From NCBI GenBank assembly GCA_023416855.1, contig JAEZGU010000083.1, positions 1 to 16,464 of the forward strand: a stretch of 16,464 bases of DNA. Direction: 5' to 3'. The notes under the pieces were generated by a model. The model had not been told where the DNA came from. It searched no databases and saw only the letters and a program-made list of their open reading frames with translations. Position numbers and translations under genes: made by a program. This DNA comes from Bacillota bacterium. GTDB lineage: Bacteria > Bacillota > Clostridia > Tissierellales > Sedimentibacteraceae. Below, one piece after another: positions 6,529 through 14,753 of the stretch (the stretch's first letter is position 1; the number at the start of each line of letters is the position of its first letter).

Positions 6529-7623
6529 ATGAAACAAACACCATTGTATGAAAATCATTTAGAATTGAAGGGAAAAATAATTGATTTTGGAGGCTGGGCA
6601 TTGCCCGTTGAATATTCGGGCATAATTGCAGAACATGAAGCAGTAAGAACTAAAGCTGGATTGTTTGACGTTTCCCATATGGGAGAAATCACAGTGAAGG
6701 GTAAGGATGCGGAGAAGTTTGTTCAAAAGATTGTTACTAACGATATTTCTGTATTAACAGACAACCAAATTGTGTATACTACAATGTGCTATCCTGACGG
6801 GGGAGTGGTTGATGATTTGTTAGTTTACAAACACAACAACGAAAGCTATTTATTGGTTGTAAATGCATCAAATACAGATAAAGATTATGAATGGTTTAAG
6901 AAAAATGAATTTGGAAATGTAACAATAGAAAATGTATCTTCAGACTATGCTTTACTTGCTCTACAAGGACCGCTTGCACAAGATATATTGCAAAAATTAG
7001 CAAACGTTGACCTAAATGAAATAGCATATTATCATTTCCAAGATAACGTTGAAGTTGGAGGAATAAAAGCTTTAGTTTCTCGTACAGGTTATACGGGAGA
7101 AGACGGATTCGAGATATACTTTGCTCCTGAGGATGCAGCTAAGATGTGGAGTTTGCTTCTTGAAACAGGAAAAGATGATGGATTGATTCCAGCCGGATTA
7201 GGAGCAAGAGATACTCTTAGATTTGAAGCTACACTTCCACTATATGGTCACGAATTAGAAAAGGATATTACACCTTTAGAAGCAGGCTTAGGATTTTGTG
7301 TTAAGTTAGCAAAAGATGACTTTATAGGCAAGGAAATATTAGCTGCACAAAAAGCAGATGGTTTAAAAAGAAAAATAGTTGGATTTGAAATGGTTGACAG
7401 AGGTATACCAAGAAGCCATTACGACGTATACGCTGATGGAAATAAAATTGGTCATGTAACTACAGGAAGCTTCTCACCAACATTAAAGAAGAACATAGGT
7501 CTTGCTTTAATAGATGCTGCTTATACTACAGTAGGAACTGAAATTGAAATAGCTGTAAGAAATAGAAATTTAAAAGCAGTTGTAATAAAAAAACCATTTT
7601 ATACTCGAAAAAATAAGAAATAA
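6529..7623 (+). CDS. gcvT: Aminomethyltransferase, glycine cleavage T protein
   Basis: A 364-residue T protein. It takes the aminomethyl group from lipoyl-GcvH, releases ammonia and passes the one-carbon unit to tetrahydrofolate as 5,10-methylene-THF. Landmarks are FGGWALPVEYSGI near the N-terminus, DVSHMGEI (47-54), the folate-site acidic pair in VVDDLLVY (Asp95-Asp96), SRTGYTGEDGFEIY (184-197), GLGARDTLRFEA (223-234) and a C-terminal SFSPTLKKNIGLAL stretch. The length is normal. The start is ATG 6529 with GAGGTG 6 bases upstream; an in-frame GTG at 6520 lies inside that ribosome binding site and is rejected. It is the first gene of the glycine cleavage operon, controlled by the riboswitch just upstream, and is followed by an unusually long gap before gcvH. 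Confidence 0.97.
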   Translation: MKQTPLYENHLELKGKIIDFGGWALPVEYSGIIAEHEAVRTKAGLFDVSHMGEITVKGKDAEKFVQKIVTNDISVLTDNQIVYTTMCYPDGGVVDDLLVYKHNNESYLLVVNASNTDKDYEWFKKNEFGNVTIENVSSDYALLALQGPLAQDILQKLANVDLNEIAYYHFQDNVEVGGIKALVSRTGYTGEDGFEIYFAPEDAAKMWSLLLETGKDDGLIPAGLGARDTLRFEATLPLYGHELEKDITPLEAGLGFCVKLAKDDFIGKEILAAQKADGLKRKIVGFEMVDRGIPRSHYDVYADGNKIGHVTTGSFSPTLKKNIGLALIDAAYTTVGTEIEIAVRNRNLKAVVIKKPFYTRKNKK

Positions 7624-7748
7624 TGTTAATAATTTAAGAATTGATGTTAACAAAATGCAATTTAAAAAAAGAATTAAATAAGTTTAATTGGGTATCTATA
7701 TAAATAATTAATTTAAAAATAAAAAGTTGTCAATTTATGGAGGATTTT
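7624..7748 (+). other. AT-rich gap between gcvT and gcvH
   Basis: 125 bases of very AT-rich sequence inside an otherwise tightly packed operon. No gene, strong hairpin, second riboswitch or convincing promoter was found. It ends in the GGAGG of gcvH. Confidence 0.5.
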
Positions 7749-8123
7749 ATGAAACTATTAAATGAATTAAAGTATGCAGAATCACATGAATGGGTAAAAG
7801 TAGAAGGTAATAAAGCTTACATTGGAATTACAGATTATGCACAACATGAGTTAGGTGAAGTAGTATATGTTGAACTTCCTGAAGTAGGAACAATCGTTGA
7901 AGCAGGAGATCAATGCATAGTATTAGAATCAGTAAAAGCTGCTTCTGATGTTTATTCTGTTATAGGTGGAACTATTGTAGAAGTTAATGAAGAACTTGTA
8001 GATAACCCAGGTCTTATTAACGAATCAGCATTTGATGCTTGGATTATAGCTGTTGATATGACTGATCCATCAGAAGTAAACAATTTGATGTCTGCTGAAG
8101 AATACGAAAATATGTATAAATAG
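7749..8123 (+). CDS. gcvH: Glycine cleavage system H protein (lipoyl carrier)
   Basis: A 124-residue lipoyl-domain protein that shuttles the aminomethyl intermediate between GcvP, GcvT and Lpd. The lipoylation site is Lys63 in VLESVKAASDVYS, the standard H-protein context. Other family marks are SHEWVKVEG (12-20), GITDYAQHELGEVVYVELP (26-44) and DAWIIAVD near the end. The start is ATG 7749, with GGAGG 5 bases upstream; an in-frame ATG at 7737 overlaps the ribosome binding site and is rejected. gcvPA follows 11 bases downstream. No lipoate ligase or lipoyl synthase gene is visible in the window, so lipoylation must come from elsewhere. Confidence 0.97.
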   Translation: MKLLNELKYAESHEWVKVEGNKAYIGITDYAQHELGEVVYVELPEVGTIVEAGDQCIVLESVKAASDVYSVIGGTIVEVNEELVDNPGLINESAFDAWIIAVDMTDPSEVNNLMSAEEYENMYK

Positions 8124-8134
8124 AGGAGGAGCTA

Positions 8135-9472
8135 ATGGCAAGGTATATAGGTAACACTAACGAAGACAGAGAACAAATGCTTAAGGCAGTAGGACTTTCA
8201 AGTATTAAATCTCTATTTGATGCAGTTCCGGAATCAGTTCTTTTGAAAGATGATTTAAATATACCAAAGGCTCAATCCGAAATTGAGCTTCTGAAAAATT
8301 TGAAGGCGCTATCCAACAAAAATTTTAATGTTGATGAATATACTTGTTTTTTAGGAGCTGGTTCATATGATCATTATATTCCGGCAGTAATTGATCAACT
8401 ATTATTAAGACAAGAATTTTTCACTGCATATACACCATATCAGCCGGAAATAAGCCAAGGTACATTGCAGGTAATATTTGAATATCAGTCAATGATAAGT
8501 GAGCTAACAGGACTTCCTGTTGTTAATGCTTCCATGTATGATGGTGCTACTTCAATGACAGAAGCAGCAATTATGGCATGCGAATCAACTAAAAGAACAG
8601 AAATTTTAGTAGCAAAAAGCGTGCATCCTGAAAACAAACAGGTTTTAGACACATATGCAAAATTCAGAGACATAACTGTTTCTGAATTAGGCTATAATAA
8701 CGGACAAGTAGATATAGAAGAAATAAAAGGTAAATTAAACAGTAATGTTGCAGCAGTTGTAATTCAAAGCCCGAACTTTTTCGGAGTTATAGAAGATATA
8801 AAAGCAATAGCAGATATAGCTCATGAAAATAAAAGTTTAATTATATTAAATGCAGATCCTATATCTCTTGCACTTCTAAAAAGCCCTGGAGAATTAGGAG
8901 TTGACATTGCAGTTGGTGATGGTCAAGCATTAGGTAATCCAATGAGCTTTGGAGGTCCATCATTAGGATATATGGCAGTAACAGATAAATTAATGCGTAA
9001 AATACCTGGTAGAATTGTTGGTCAAACAGTTGATAAGGACGGAAACAGAGGATTTGTATTAACATTGCAAACAAGAGAGCAACATATTAGAAGAGAAAAA
9101 GCAACTTCAAATATTTGTTCAAACCAGGCATTAAATGCATTGACAGCTACTATATATATGACTTTAATGGGTAAGGAAGGTCTAAAGAAAGTTGCTGAAT
9201 TATGCTATAACAAATCACATTACGCTTATAATGAATTAGTTAAAACAGGAAAATTCAGCCTTGTGTTTACAGCTCCATTCTTTAAAGAATTTGTTGTAAA
9301 AAGCAGTGTAGATGTAAATACACTTAATAGCAAGCTTCTTCAACAAAATATAATTGGCGGATATAATGTAGAATCAAAATATCCTGAACTTAAAGATGGC
9401 TGGCTGATAGCAGTTACTGAAAAGCGTACAAAAGAAGATATAGATAATTTAGTAAGAAAGGCGGTAGAATAA
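8135..9472 (+). CDS. gcvPA: Glycine dehydrogenase (decarboxylating) subunit 1
   Basis: A 445-residue N-terminal-half subunit of the split P protein, as in Bacillus, Clostridia, Thermus and archaea; in E. coli the two halves are one long chain. Landmarks are FLGAGSYDHYIP (72-83), TAYTPYQPEISQGTLQ (98-113), SELTGLPVVNASMYDGATS (122-140) and a glycine-rich FGGPSLGY. The PLP lysine is in the partner subunit. Together A and B decarboxylate glycine and transfer the aminomethyl group to GcvH. The start is well fixed by GAGGAGG 5 bases upstream. Its stop is one base from the gcvPB start, so the two subunits are probably made in equal amounts by coupled translation. Confidence 0.97.
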   Translation: MARYIGNTNEDREQMLKAVGLSSIKSLFDAVPESVLLKDDLNIPKAQSEIELLKNLKALSNKNFNVDEYTCFLGAGSYDHYIPAVIDQLLLRQEFFTAYTPYQPEISQGTLQVIFEYQSMISELTGLPVVNASMYDGATSMTEAAIMACESTKRTEILVAKSVHPENKQVLDTYAKFRDITVSELGYNNGQVDIEEIKGKLNSNVAAVVIQSPNFFGVIEDIKAIADIAHENKSLIILNADPISLALLKSPGELGVDIAVGDGQALGNPMSFGGPSLGYMAVTDKLMRKIPGRIVGQTVDKDGNRGFVLTLQTREQHIRREKATSNICSNQALNALTATIYMTLMGKEGLKKVAELCYNKSHYAYNELVKTGKFSLVFTAPFFKEFVVKSSVDVNTLNSKLLQQNIIGGYNVESKYPELKDGWLIAVTEKRTKEDIDNLVRKAVE

Positions 9473-9473
9473 T

Positions 9474-10919
9474 ATGCTAAAACATCAACCTTTAATATTT
9501 GAAATAAGTAAATCAGGCCGTAAAGCATATTCACTGCCTGAATGTGATGTACCTAATTGTGAAGGAATAGAAAGTAAGTATTTAAGAGCAGAAGCACCGG
9601 AACTTCCGGAAGTTAGTGAGTTAGATGCTGTACGTCATTTTACACAACTTTCTCAAAGAAATCACGGAGTTGATTCAGGTTTTTATCCACTTGGAAGCTG
9701 TACAATGAAATACAATCCAAAGGTTAATGAAGCTGTTGCAAGATTTGATGGTTTTGCAAAAGTTCATCCATATCAACCTGAAGAAACAGTACAAGGTGCA
9801 TTGAAATTAATATATGATTTAAACAATATGCTTGCAGAAATTACAGGTATGGACAGTATATCACTTCAACCTGCTGCAGGAGCTCATGGTGAGCTTTCAG
9901 GGGTTATGATTATGAAGGAATATCATAGAAATAGAGGCGACCATAAAAGAAATATAATTGTTTTACCTGATTCAGCTCATGGCACTAATCCTGCCTCAGC
10001 AGCAGTTGCTGGTTTTGAAGTAGTAGAAATAAAATCAGATGAAAGAGGATTAGTAGATCTTGAAAGCCTAAAGTCAGTTATGAGCGATGAAGTTGCCGGT
10101 TTTATGCTTACAAATCCAAATACTTTAGGATTGTTTGATGAAAACATATTGGAAATTTCAAAGATAGTTCATGATGCTGGCGGCCTTATGTATTACGACG
10201 GTGCAAATGCCAATGCTATACTTGGTATAACAAGACCGGGAGACATGGGATTTGACGTAGTTCACTTGAATCTTCATAAAACATTTAGTACACCTCACGG
10301 TGGTGGAGGACCTGGAGCAGGACCTGTTGGAGTAAAAAAACATTTAGCAGACTTTTTACCTGTTCCTGTAGTAGTAAAAACAGAAGATAAATATTCATTT
10401 GACTACAATAGACCACTTTCAATAGGAAAAGTAAAATCATTTTACGGAAACTTTGGAGTATGTGTTAGAGCATATGCGTATATACTAAGTATGGGTCCTG
10501 ATGGATTAAGACAAGTAGCTGAAAATGCAGTATTAAATGCAAACTATATCGCAAGCAGATTAAAAGATAAATATTATTTACCTGTTAACAGAATTAGCAT
10601 GCATGAATGCGTATTTTCAGGAGATTGGCAAAAGAAAAATGGAGTATCTACATTAGATATAGCTAAAAGATTGTTAGACTTTGGATACCATCCACCAACA
10701 ATTTATTTCCCACTAATAGTTTCTGAAGCTTTGATGATTGAACCAACAGAATGCGAATCAATAGAGACATTAGATAAATTCATAGAAGCAATGAGACAAA
10801 TTGCAGATGAAGCAGAAAATAATCCTGAAATAGTTACTTCTGCACCACACACAACTATAGTTTCAAGATTAGACGAAGCAGCAGCTGCAAGAAAACCAAT
10901 AACACGTTATATAAAATAG
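9474..10919 (+). CDS. gcvPB: Glycine dehydrogenase (decarboxylating) subunit 2
   Basis: A 481-residue catalytic half of the split P protein, with the PLP-binding Lys269 in HLNLHKTFSTPHGGGGP. Other family marks are FYPLGSCTMKYNPK (70-83), GAHGELSG (136-143), PDSAHGTNPASAA (165-177) and YDGANANAI (241-249). It decarboxylates glycine with GcvPA and hands the aminomethyl group to the lipoyl arm of GcvH. The ATG follows the gcvPA stop after one base; an AAGGCGG sequence inside the end of gcvPA serves as the ribosome binding site. The stop codon TAG overlaps the AGGTGA ribosome binding site of lpdA. The length fits subunit 2 of other Firmicutes. Confidence 0.97.
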   Translation: MLKHQPLIFEISKSGRKAYSLPECDVPNCEGIESKYLRAEAPELPEVSELDAVRHFTQLSQRNHGVDSGFYPLGSCTMKYNPKVNEAVARFDGFAKVHPYQPEETVQGALKLIYDLNNMLAEITGMDSISLQPAAGAHGELSGVMIMKEYHRNRGDHKRNIIVLPDSAHGTNPASAAVAGFEVVEIKSDERGLVDLESLKSVMSDEVAGFMLTNPNTLGLFDENILEISKIVHDAGGLMYYDGANANAILGITRPGDMGFDVVHLNLHKTFSTPHGGGGPGAGPVGVKKHLADFLPVPVVVKTEDKYSFDYNRPLSIGKVKSFYGNFGVCVRAYAYILSMGPDGLRQVAENAVLNANYIASRLKDKYYLPVNRISMHECVFSGDWQKKNGVSTLDIAKRLLDFGYHPPTIYFPLIVSEALMIEPTECESIETLDKFIEAMRQIADEAENNPEIVTSAPHTTIVSRLDEAAAARKPITRYIK

Positions 10920-10926
10920 GTGAAAA

Positions 10927-12324
10927 ATGGATAGAGATTTAGTAATTATTGGCGGTGGCCCAGGTGGCTATGAAGCTGCTATAAGAGGAGCTCAATTAGG
11001 CAAAAAAGTAACACTTATTGAGCAGGACAGAATGGGGGGCACATGCTTAAACAGAGGATGTATACCTACAAAAGCATTATATAAGAATGCAGAAACACTA
11101 AACTCCCTTAAAAAAATGCTGGAGTTTGGCATTTCATTAGGTGAATTTTCCTTCGACATGTCAACTGCTCAGGATAGAAAAAATGAGGTAGTTGATAAGT
11201 TGGTTACAGGAGTTGACCAGCTGTTAAAAGGTAACAATGTTGAAGTTATAAAAGGAACAGCATCCTTTAAATCAAATAAAGAAATTCTTGTGTCAACAGA
11301 GTCAGGCATAGAAGTAATAACAGCTAATGAAATAATTATTGCAACAGGATCATCAACAGCCTTAGTTCCAGTACCTGGTATTCATTTGAATGGAGTTATA
11401 ACAAGTGATGAGATATTAAATTTCAAAGAAGTACCAAAGCAATTGGTTGTACTCGGTGGAGGAGTTGTTGGTGTTGAGCTTGCAAGCATATTTGCTTCAT
11501 TTGGCTCAGAAGTAACAATTGTTGAATTCATGCCTAAAATACTCTTTAGATTAGACGATGAACTTTCAAAAAAACTATCAGTTTATTTGAAAAAGCAAGG
11601 TATTAAAATTATGGCTGGTACAGGATTAAAAGAAGTTCAACAGTCAGGAGAAGGCTTAATAGTCATCGTTGAAAGCGAAAAAGGTAAAACAGAAATAAAA
11701 TGTGATTATCTTTTATCTGCAGCAGGCAGAAAACCAAATACTGATGGATTGAATTTAGAAGCTGCAGGTATCGAATATGATAAAAAGGGTATAAAGGTTG
11801 ATGAAAACTATAAAACAACAGCTGAAGGCATTTATGCAATCGGTGATGTAATAGGCGGAACTATGCTTGCTCATATATCTTCAGAAGAAGGTAAAGCATG
11901 TGTTGAAAAGCTATGTGGCCACAATACAGAAGTAAATTATAGCTCAGTACCATCATGTATATTTACTTTCCCTGAAGTAGCTTCAGTTGGTATGACAGAA
12001 GATGAATTAAAAGCAAACAATACAGAATACTTAGTAGGTAAGTCAATGTTTGGAGCAAACGGTAAAGCACTTACAATGGGTGAAGGAGAAGGATTCATTA
12101 AAGTATTAGCTCATAAGGATAGTCATAAAATATTAGGTGTTCATATAATGGGACCTCATGCAAGTGATATTATCCACGATGGCTCTATGGCTATACGTAA
12201 TGATCTTACAATTGAACACATAAAAGAATCTGTTTTTGCACATCCAACATTATCAGAAGTGTTTTATGAGGCTGTGTGCGCTTGTGTTGGTGAGGCTATA
12301 CACTCAATACCAAAAAGAAAATAA
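10927..12324 (+). CDS. lpdA: Dihydrolipoyl dehydrogenase (L protein)
   Basis: A 465-residue FAD enzyme that reoxidises dihydrolipoyl-GcvH and reduces NAD+. The FAD-binding GGGPGG is at 9-14, the redox-active disulfide is Cys40 and Cys45 in GGTCLNRGCIPTKAL, and the NAD-binding site is VVLGGGVVGVELA in the middle. A second FAD contact is AIGDVIGG, and the active-site His439-Glu444 pair lies in AHPTLSE. All catalytic residues are present and the length is normal. There is no extra N-terminal lipoyl domain, unlike some lpd genes of acetoin or pyruvate dehydrogenase clusters. As the last gene of the operon, 7 bases after gcvPB, it is most likely dedicated to glycine cleavage (sometimes named gcvL). 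One or two terminators follow. Confidence 0.96.
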   Translation: MDRDLVIIGGGPGGYEAAIRGAQLGKKVTLIEQDRMGGTCLNRGCIPTKALYKNAETLNSLKKMLEFGISLGEFSFDMSTAQDRKNEVVDKLVTGVDQLLKGNNVEVIKGTASFKSNKEILVSTESGIEVITANEIIIATGSSTALVPVPGIHLNGVITSDEILNFKEVPKQLVVLGGGVVGVELASIFASFGSEVTIVEFMPKILFRLDDELSKKLSVYLKKQGIKIMAGTGLKEVQQSGEGLIVIVESEKGKTEIKCDYLLSAAGRKPNTDGLNLEAAGIEYDKKGIKVDENYKTTAEGIYAIGDVIGGTMLAHISSEEGKACVEKLCGHNTEVNYSSVPSCIFTFPEVASVGMTEDELKANNTEYLVGKSMFGANGKALTMGEGEGFIKVLAHKDSHKILGVHIMGPHASDIIHDGSMAIRNDLTIEHIKESVFAHPTLSEVFYEAVCACVGEAIHSIPKRK

Positions 12325-12353
12325 ATGTGGCGCCTTGCAGGACGAACATTTTT
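12323..12353 (+). terminator. Possible first terminator overlapping the lpdA stop
   Basis: AAATGT (12323-12328) pairs with ACATTT (12346-12351), enclosing a GC-rich inner stem CGCCT/AGG-A-CG with a TGC loop, then TTTTT. The structure has internal bulges, so it is weaker than the hairpin downstream. Confidence 0.45.
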
Positions 12354-12372
12354 AACAATCTATCTTAAATTG

Positions 12373-12400
12373 AAAAGCAGACATATGTCTGCTTTTTCAT
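12373..12400 (+). terminator. Intrinsic terminator of the glycine cleavage operon
   Basis: A perfect palindrome AAAAGCAGACAT with its complement (12373-12396) ends in TTTTT (12393-12397). It separates the operon from guaA, which has its own promoter further on. Confidence 0.88.
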
Positions 12401-12447
12401 TTGTACTAACCGCTTAATTTTTATGTAATTTAGTGTTTAATTATTAT

Positions 12448-12476
12448 TTGACATGTATAAGTTTTTTTGATAATCT
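12448..12476 (+). promoter_or_regulatory. Probable guaA promoter
   Basis: A perfect TTGACA (12448-12453). Candidate -10 boxes are GATAAT (12469-12474, 15-base spacer) and TAATCT (12471-12476, 17-base spacer); neither is ideal. No guanine riboswitch fold was recognised in the leader that follows. Confidence 0.55.
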
Positions 12477-12512
12477 TATATAAAAATTGTAACGACCAAA
12501 GAGGAGTAAATA

Positions 12513-14045
12513 ATGATATTAATAGTTGATTTTGGTGCACAATATAGCCAACTTATCGCAAGACGAGTTAGAGAAGCAGGAGTATATTGTGAAATAGTTC
12601 CATATACATACTCAATTGAACAAATTAAAGAAAAACAACCAAAGGGAATTATACTTTCCGGTGGACCAGCAAGTGTTTACGTAGAAAATGCTCCAAGAAT
12701 AACAAGCGAAGTATTTAATTTAAATGTTCCTGTTCTTGGCATATGCTACGGAGGACAATTTATTGCACAGGAGTTCGGAGGAAAGGTAAACAGAGCAGAA
12801 TTTAGAGAATACGGCAGAGTAAAACTGCAAGTACAATCAGATGATGATTTGTTTAAAGGTATAGGTCAAGATTCATTATGCTGGATGAGTCATACAGATT
12901 ATATAGAAGTAGCTCCAAATGGATTTGAGATAACTGCATCATCAGAAACATGCCCAGTATGTGCTATGAAAAACGAAGAAAAGAAAATATATGCAGTGCA
13001 ATTTCACCCGGAAGTAGAACATACTGAAAAGGGAAAAGAAATAATTCAAAATTTCCTATTCAATGTGTGTAAGTTAACTAAAGACTGGAATATGGGTAAT
13101 TTTGCAGAAGATTCTATTAAACAAATTAAAGAATTAGTTGGAGATAAAAAAGCATTATGCGCCATGTCAGGAGGGGTAGACTCATCCGTTGCGGCAGTAA
13201 TGGTTCACAAAGCAATTGGCTCAAACTTAATATGCGTATTTGTTGACCATGGTCTTTTGAGAAAAGATGAAGGAGATCAGGTAGAAAAAGTATTTAAAGA
13301 AAAATTTAATATGAATTTAATCAGAGTAAATGCAGGAGAAAGATTCTTAGGCAAATTAAAAGGAGTTACTGACCCTGAAACTAAGAGAAAAATCATTGGT
13401 GAAGAATTTATAAGAGTTTTTGAAGAAGAAAAACTAAAATTAAAAGAGAAATTTGGACACATAGATTTTTTAGTTCAAGGAACTATCTATCCAGATGTTA
13501 TTGAAAGTGGCACAGCAACAGCTTCAGTTATAAAGAGTCACCACAATGTTGGCGGTCTCCCGGAAGATGTGGACTTTGAACTGTTAGAACCACTAAGACA
13601 ATTATTTAAAGATGAAGTAAGAGAAGTGGGTAGAGAGCTTGGTATTCCGGAAGAAATAGTTGAAAGACAGCCATTCCCTGGACCAGGTTTAGCAATCCGC
13701 TGCTTAGGTGAAATATCAGAAGACAAATTAAAAATCATTAGAGAAGCAGACTTTATATTTAGGGACGAAATTAAAAAAGCAGGTCTTCAAAACAAAGTAT
13801 GGCAATACTTCGCTGCTCTTCCAAACATCAGAAGCGTAGGCGTTATGGGAGATGAAAGAACATATTCTCATACTATTGCTCTTAGAGCAGTTACATCAAC
13901 AGACGGTATGACTTCCGACTGGGCACGTATACCATATGAAGTATTAGAAAAAGTTTCAAATAGAATAGTTAATGAAGTAGACAATGTAAATCGTATAGTT
14001 TACGACATCACTTCAAAACCACCAGCAACTATTGAGTGGGAATAA
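12513..14045 (+). CDS. guaA: GMP synthase (glutamine-hydrolysing)
   Basis: A 510-residue enzyme that converts XMP to GMP using ATP and glutamine-derived ammonia, the last step of GMP synthesis. The N-terminal class I glutamine amidotransferase domain has its triad at Cys78 (LGICYGGQF), His165 and Glu167 (FHPEVEH). The ATP-pyrophosphatase domain has the P-loop SGGVDSS at 219-225. The C-terminal dimerisation and XMP-binding domain carries QPFPGPGLAIRCLG and ends in the canonical KPPATIEWE. The length is typical. The ATG has GAGGAG 6 bases upstream. It is a single-gene transcription unit between two terminators, with no guaB beside it. Confidence 0.98.
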   Translation: MILIVDFGAQYSQLIARRVREAGVYCEIVPYTYSIEQIKEKQPKGIILSGGPASVYVENAPRITSEVFNLNVPVLGICYGGQFIAQEFGGKVNRAEFREYGRVKLQVQSDDDLFKGIGQDSLCWMSHTDYIEVAPNGFEITASSETCPVCAMKNEEKKIYAVQFHPEVEHTEKGKEIIQNFLFNVCKLTKDWNMGNFAEDSIKQIKELVGDKKALCAMSGGVDSSVAAVMVHKAIGSNLICVFVDHGLLRKDEGDQVEKVFKEKFNMNLIRVNAGERFLGKLKGVTDPETKRKIIGEEFIRVFEEEKLKLKEKFGHIDFLVQGTIYPDVIESGTATASVIKSHHNVGGLPEDVDFELLEPLRQLFKDEVREVGRELGIPEEIVERQPFPGPGLAIRCLGEISEDKLKIIREADFIFRDEIKKAGLQNKVWQYFAALPNIRSVGVMGDERTYSHTIALRAVTSTDGMTSDWARIPYEVLEKVSNRIVNEVDNVNRIVYDITSKPPATIEWE

Positions 14046-14053
14046 AAAAATTA

Positions 14054-14099
14054 AAAGCTTATAAGTATTGTTAAATCAATATTATAAGCTTTATTTTTT
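14054..14099 (+). terminator. Intrinsic terminator after guaA, bidirectional
   Basis: A 16-pair stem with one bulged G (14054-14070 with 14077-14092, loop TTAAAT) is followed by TTATTTTTT. On the minus strand it is followed by a T-run (complement of the A-run at 14044-14050), so it can also end the convergent gene whose stop is at 14098. Confidence 0.9.
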
Positions 14100-14559
14100 A
14101 AAAATACCAAATAGGTGGAGGAGTATAATATTCTGTCCTTGTCGGAGTTCTCATAAATTCTCGTATTGGTTCTGTAGATTCAATACGTTTCATTTTTACG
14201 TTGTATATAGTTTTAATATTTTCATATATTGGGATGTTTAATAACGTAACACCATAGTAACCAAACGCATCTAAATATGCATAATATCTGTTTTCAGGCC
14301 AAGAAATTAATGGTAATTCTATTAGAGGAATAGTACCATTTTCGGTAGTAGAATGCCTTTCCATCAATATTGATATAGCCCTTTCCGCATAATCCCCAAA
14401 TATAGTTATTTTATATACTTCAATGTTTACATTGTCAATAGGCATCCCCGTTTTTTCATCTGTAACTGTTATTTCTAAGTAACCTTTTTTTTCATTGGAA
14501 TTTGTATCATTATTTATATTTAAACATCTAAATTTATTAGAATGTAAAATGTTTTTCAC
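14098..14559 (-). CDS. Small protein with carboxypeptidase-regulatory-like domain, possibly spore-associated
   Basis: A 153-residue protein of uncertain function. Residues about 26 to 128 read as one beta-sandwich of the carboxypeptidase-regulatory-like type: GYLEITVTDEKTGMPIDNVNIEVYKI without its last residues, then TTENGTIPLIELP, YYAYLDAFGYYGV and LNIPIYENIKTIYNVKMKR. Similar domains occur in clostridial peptidoglycan-binding and spore-cortex proteins, from memory of the family. The tail (129-153) is rich in Pro, Thr, Arg and Tyr and ends TPPPIWYF. There is no signal peptide or membrane segment. The start is GTG at 14559-14557, since the next upstream ATG frame stops before it; GGGGGTG lies 8 bases upstream. 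The sigma-K-like promoter at 14587-14613 would fit production in the mother cell. Function remains inferred. Confidence 0.7.
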   Translation of the reverse strand: MKNILHSNKFRCLNINNDTNSNEKKGYLEITVTDEKTGMPIDNVNIEVYKITIFGDYAERAISILMERHSTTENGTIPLIELPLISWPENRYYAYLDAFGYYGVTLLNIPIYENIKTIYNVKMKRIESTEPIREFMRTPTRTEYYTPPPIWYF

Positions 14560-14586
14560 TTATATGACACCCCCATTCATAATTTG

Positions 14587-14613
14587 TATATTATGATATG
14601 CTTCATTATATGT
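14587..14613 (-). promoter_or_regulatory. Candidate sigma-K-type promoter
   Basis: On the minus strand AC (14613-14612), 16 bases, then CATAATATA (14595-14587), matching the Bacillus sigma-K pattern AC-N16-CATANNNTA. It lies about 30 bases before the GTG start. A good sigma-A alternative was not seen. Such short patterns occur by chance in AT-rich DNA. Confidence 0.4.
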
Positions 14614-14712
14614 AACCTTTTATTTAAGTTTCGTCGTTACATCAAAACTCCTTACTGTAAAGGTTGTTGTATTTGATGGTGGCTGGACATCATATGTAAA
14701 ATACAATAAAAG

Positions 14713-14740
14713 GGAGTTTGCACTGATCAGTGTAAACTCC
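14713..14740 (-). terminator. Intrinsic terminator of the dioxygenase gene
   Basis: A 28-base inverted repeat, GGAGTTTGCACTG pairing with CAGTGTAAACTCC with a single G-U pair, is followed on the minus strand by CTTTTATTGTATTTT. It lies just after the stop codon at 14754. Confidence 0.85.
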
Positions 14741-14753
14741 TATATTATTTCTA

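Noticed and set aside
12400..12512. Possible guanine riboswitch before guaA
   Set aside because: guaA genes can carry one, but the conserved loop-loop and core elements were not found; only a promoter and a short leader are visible.
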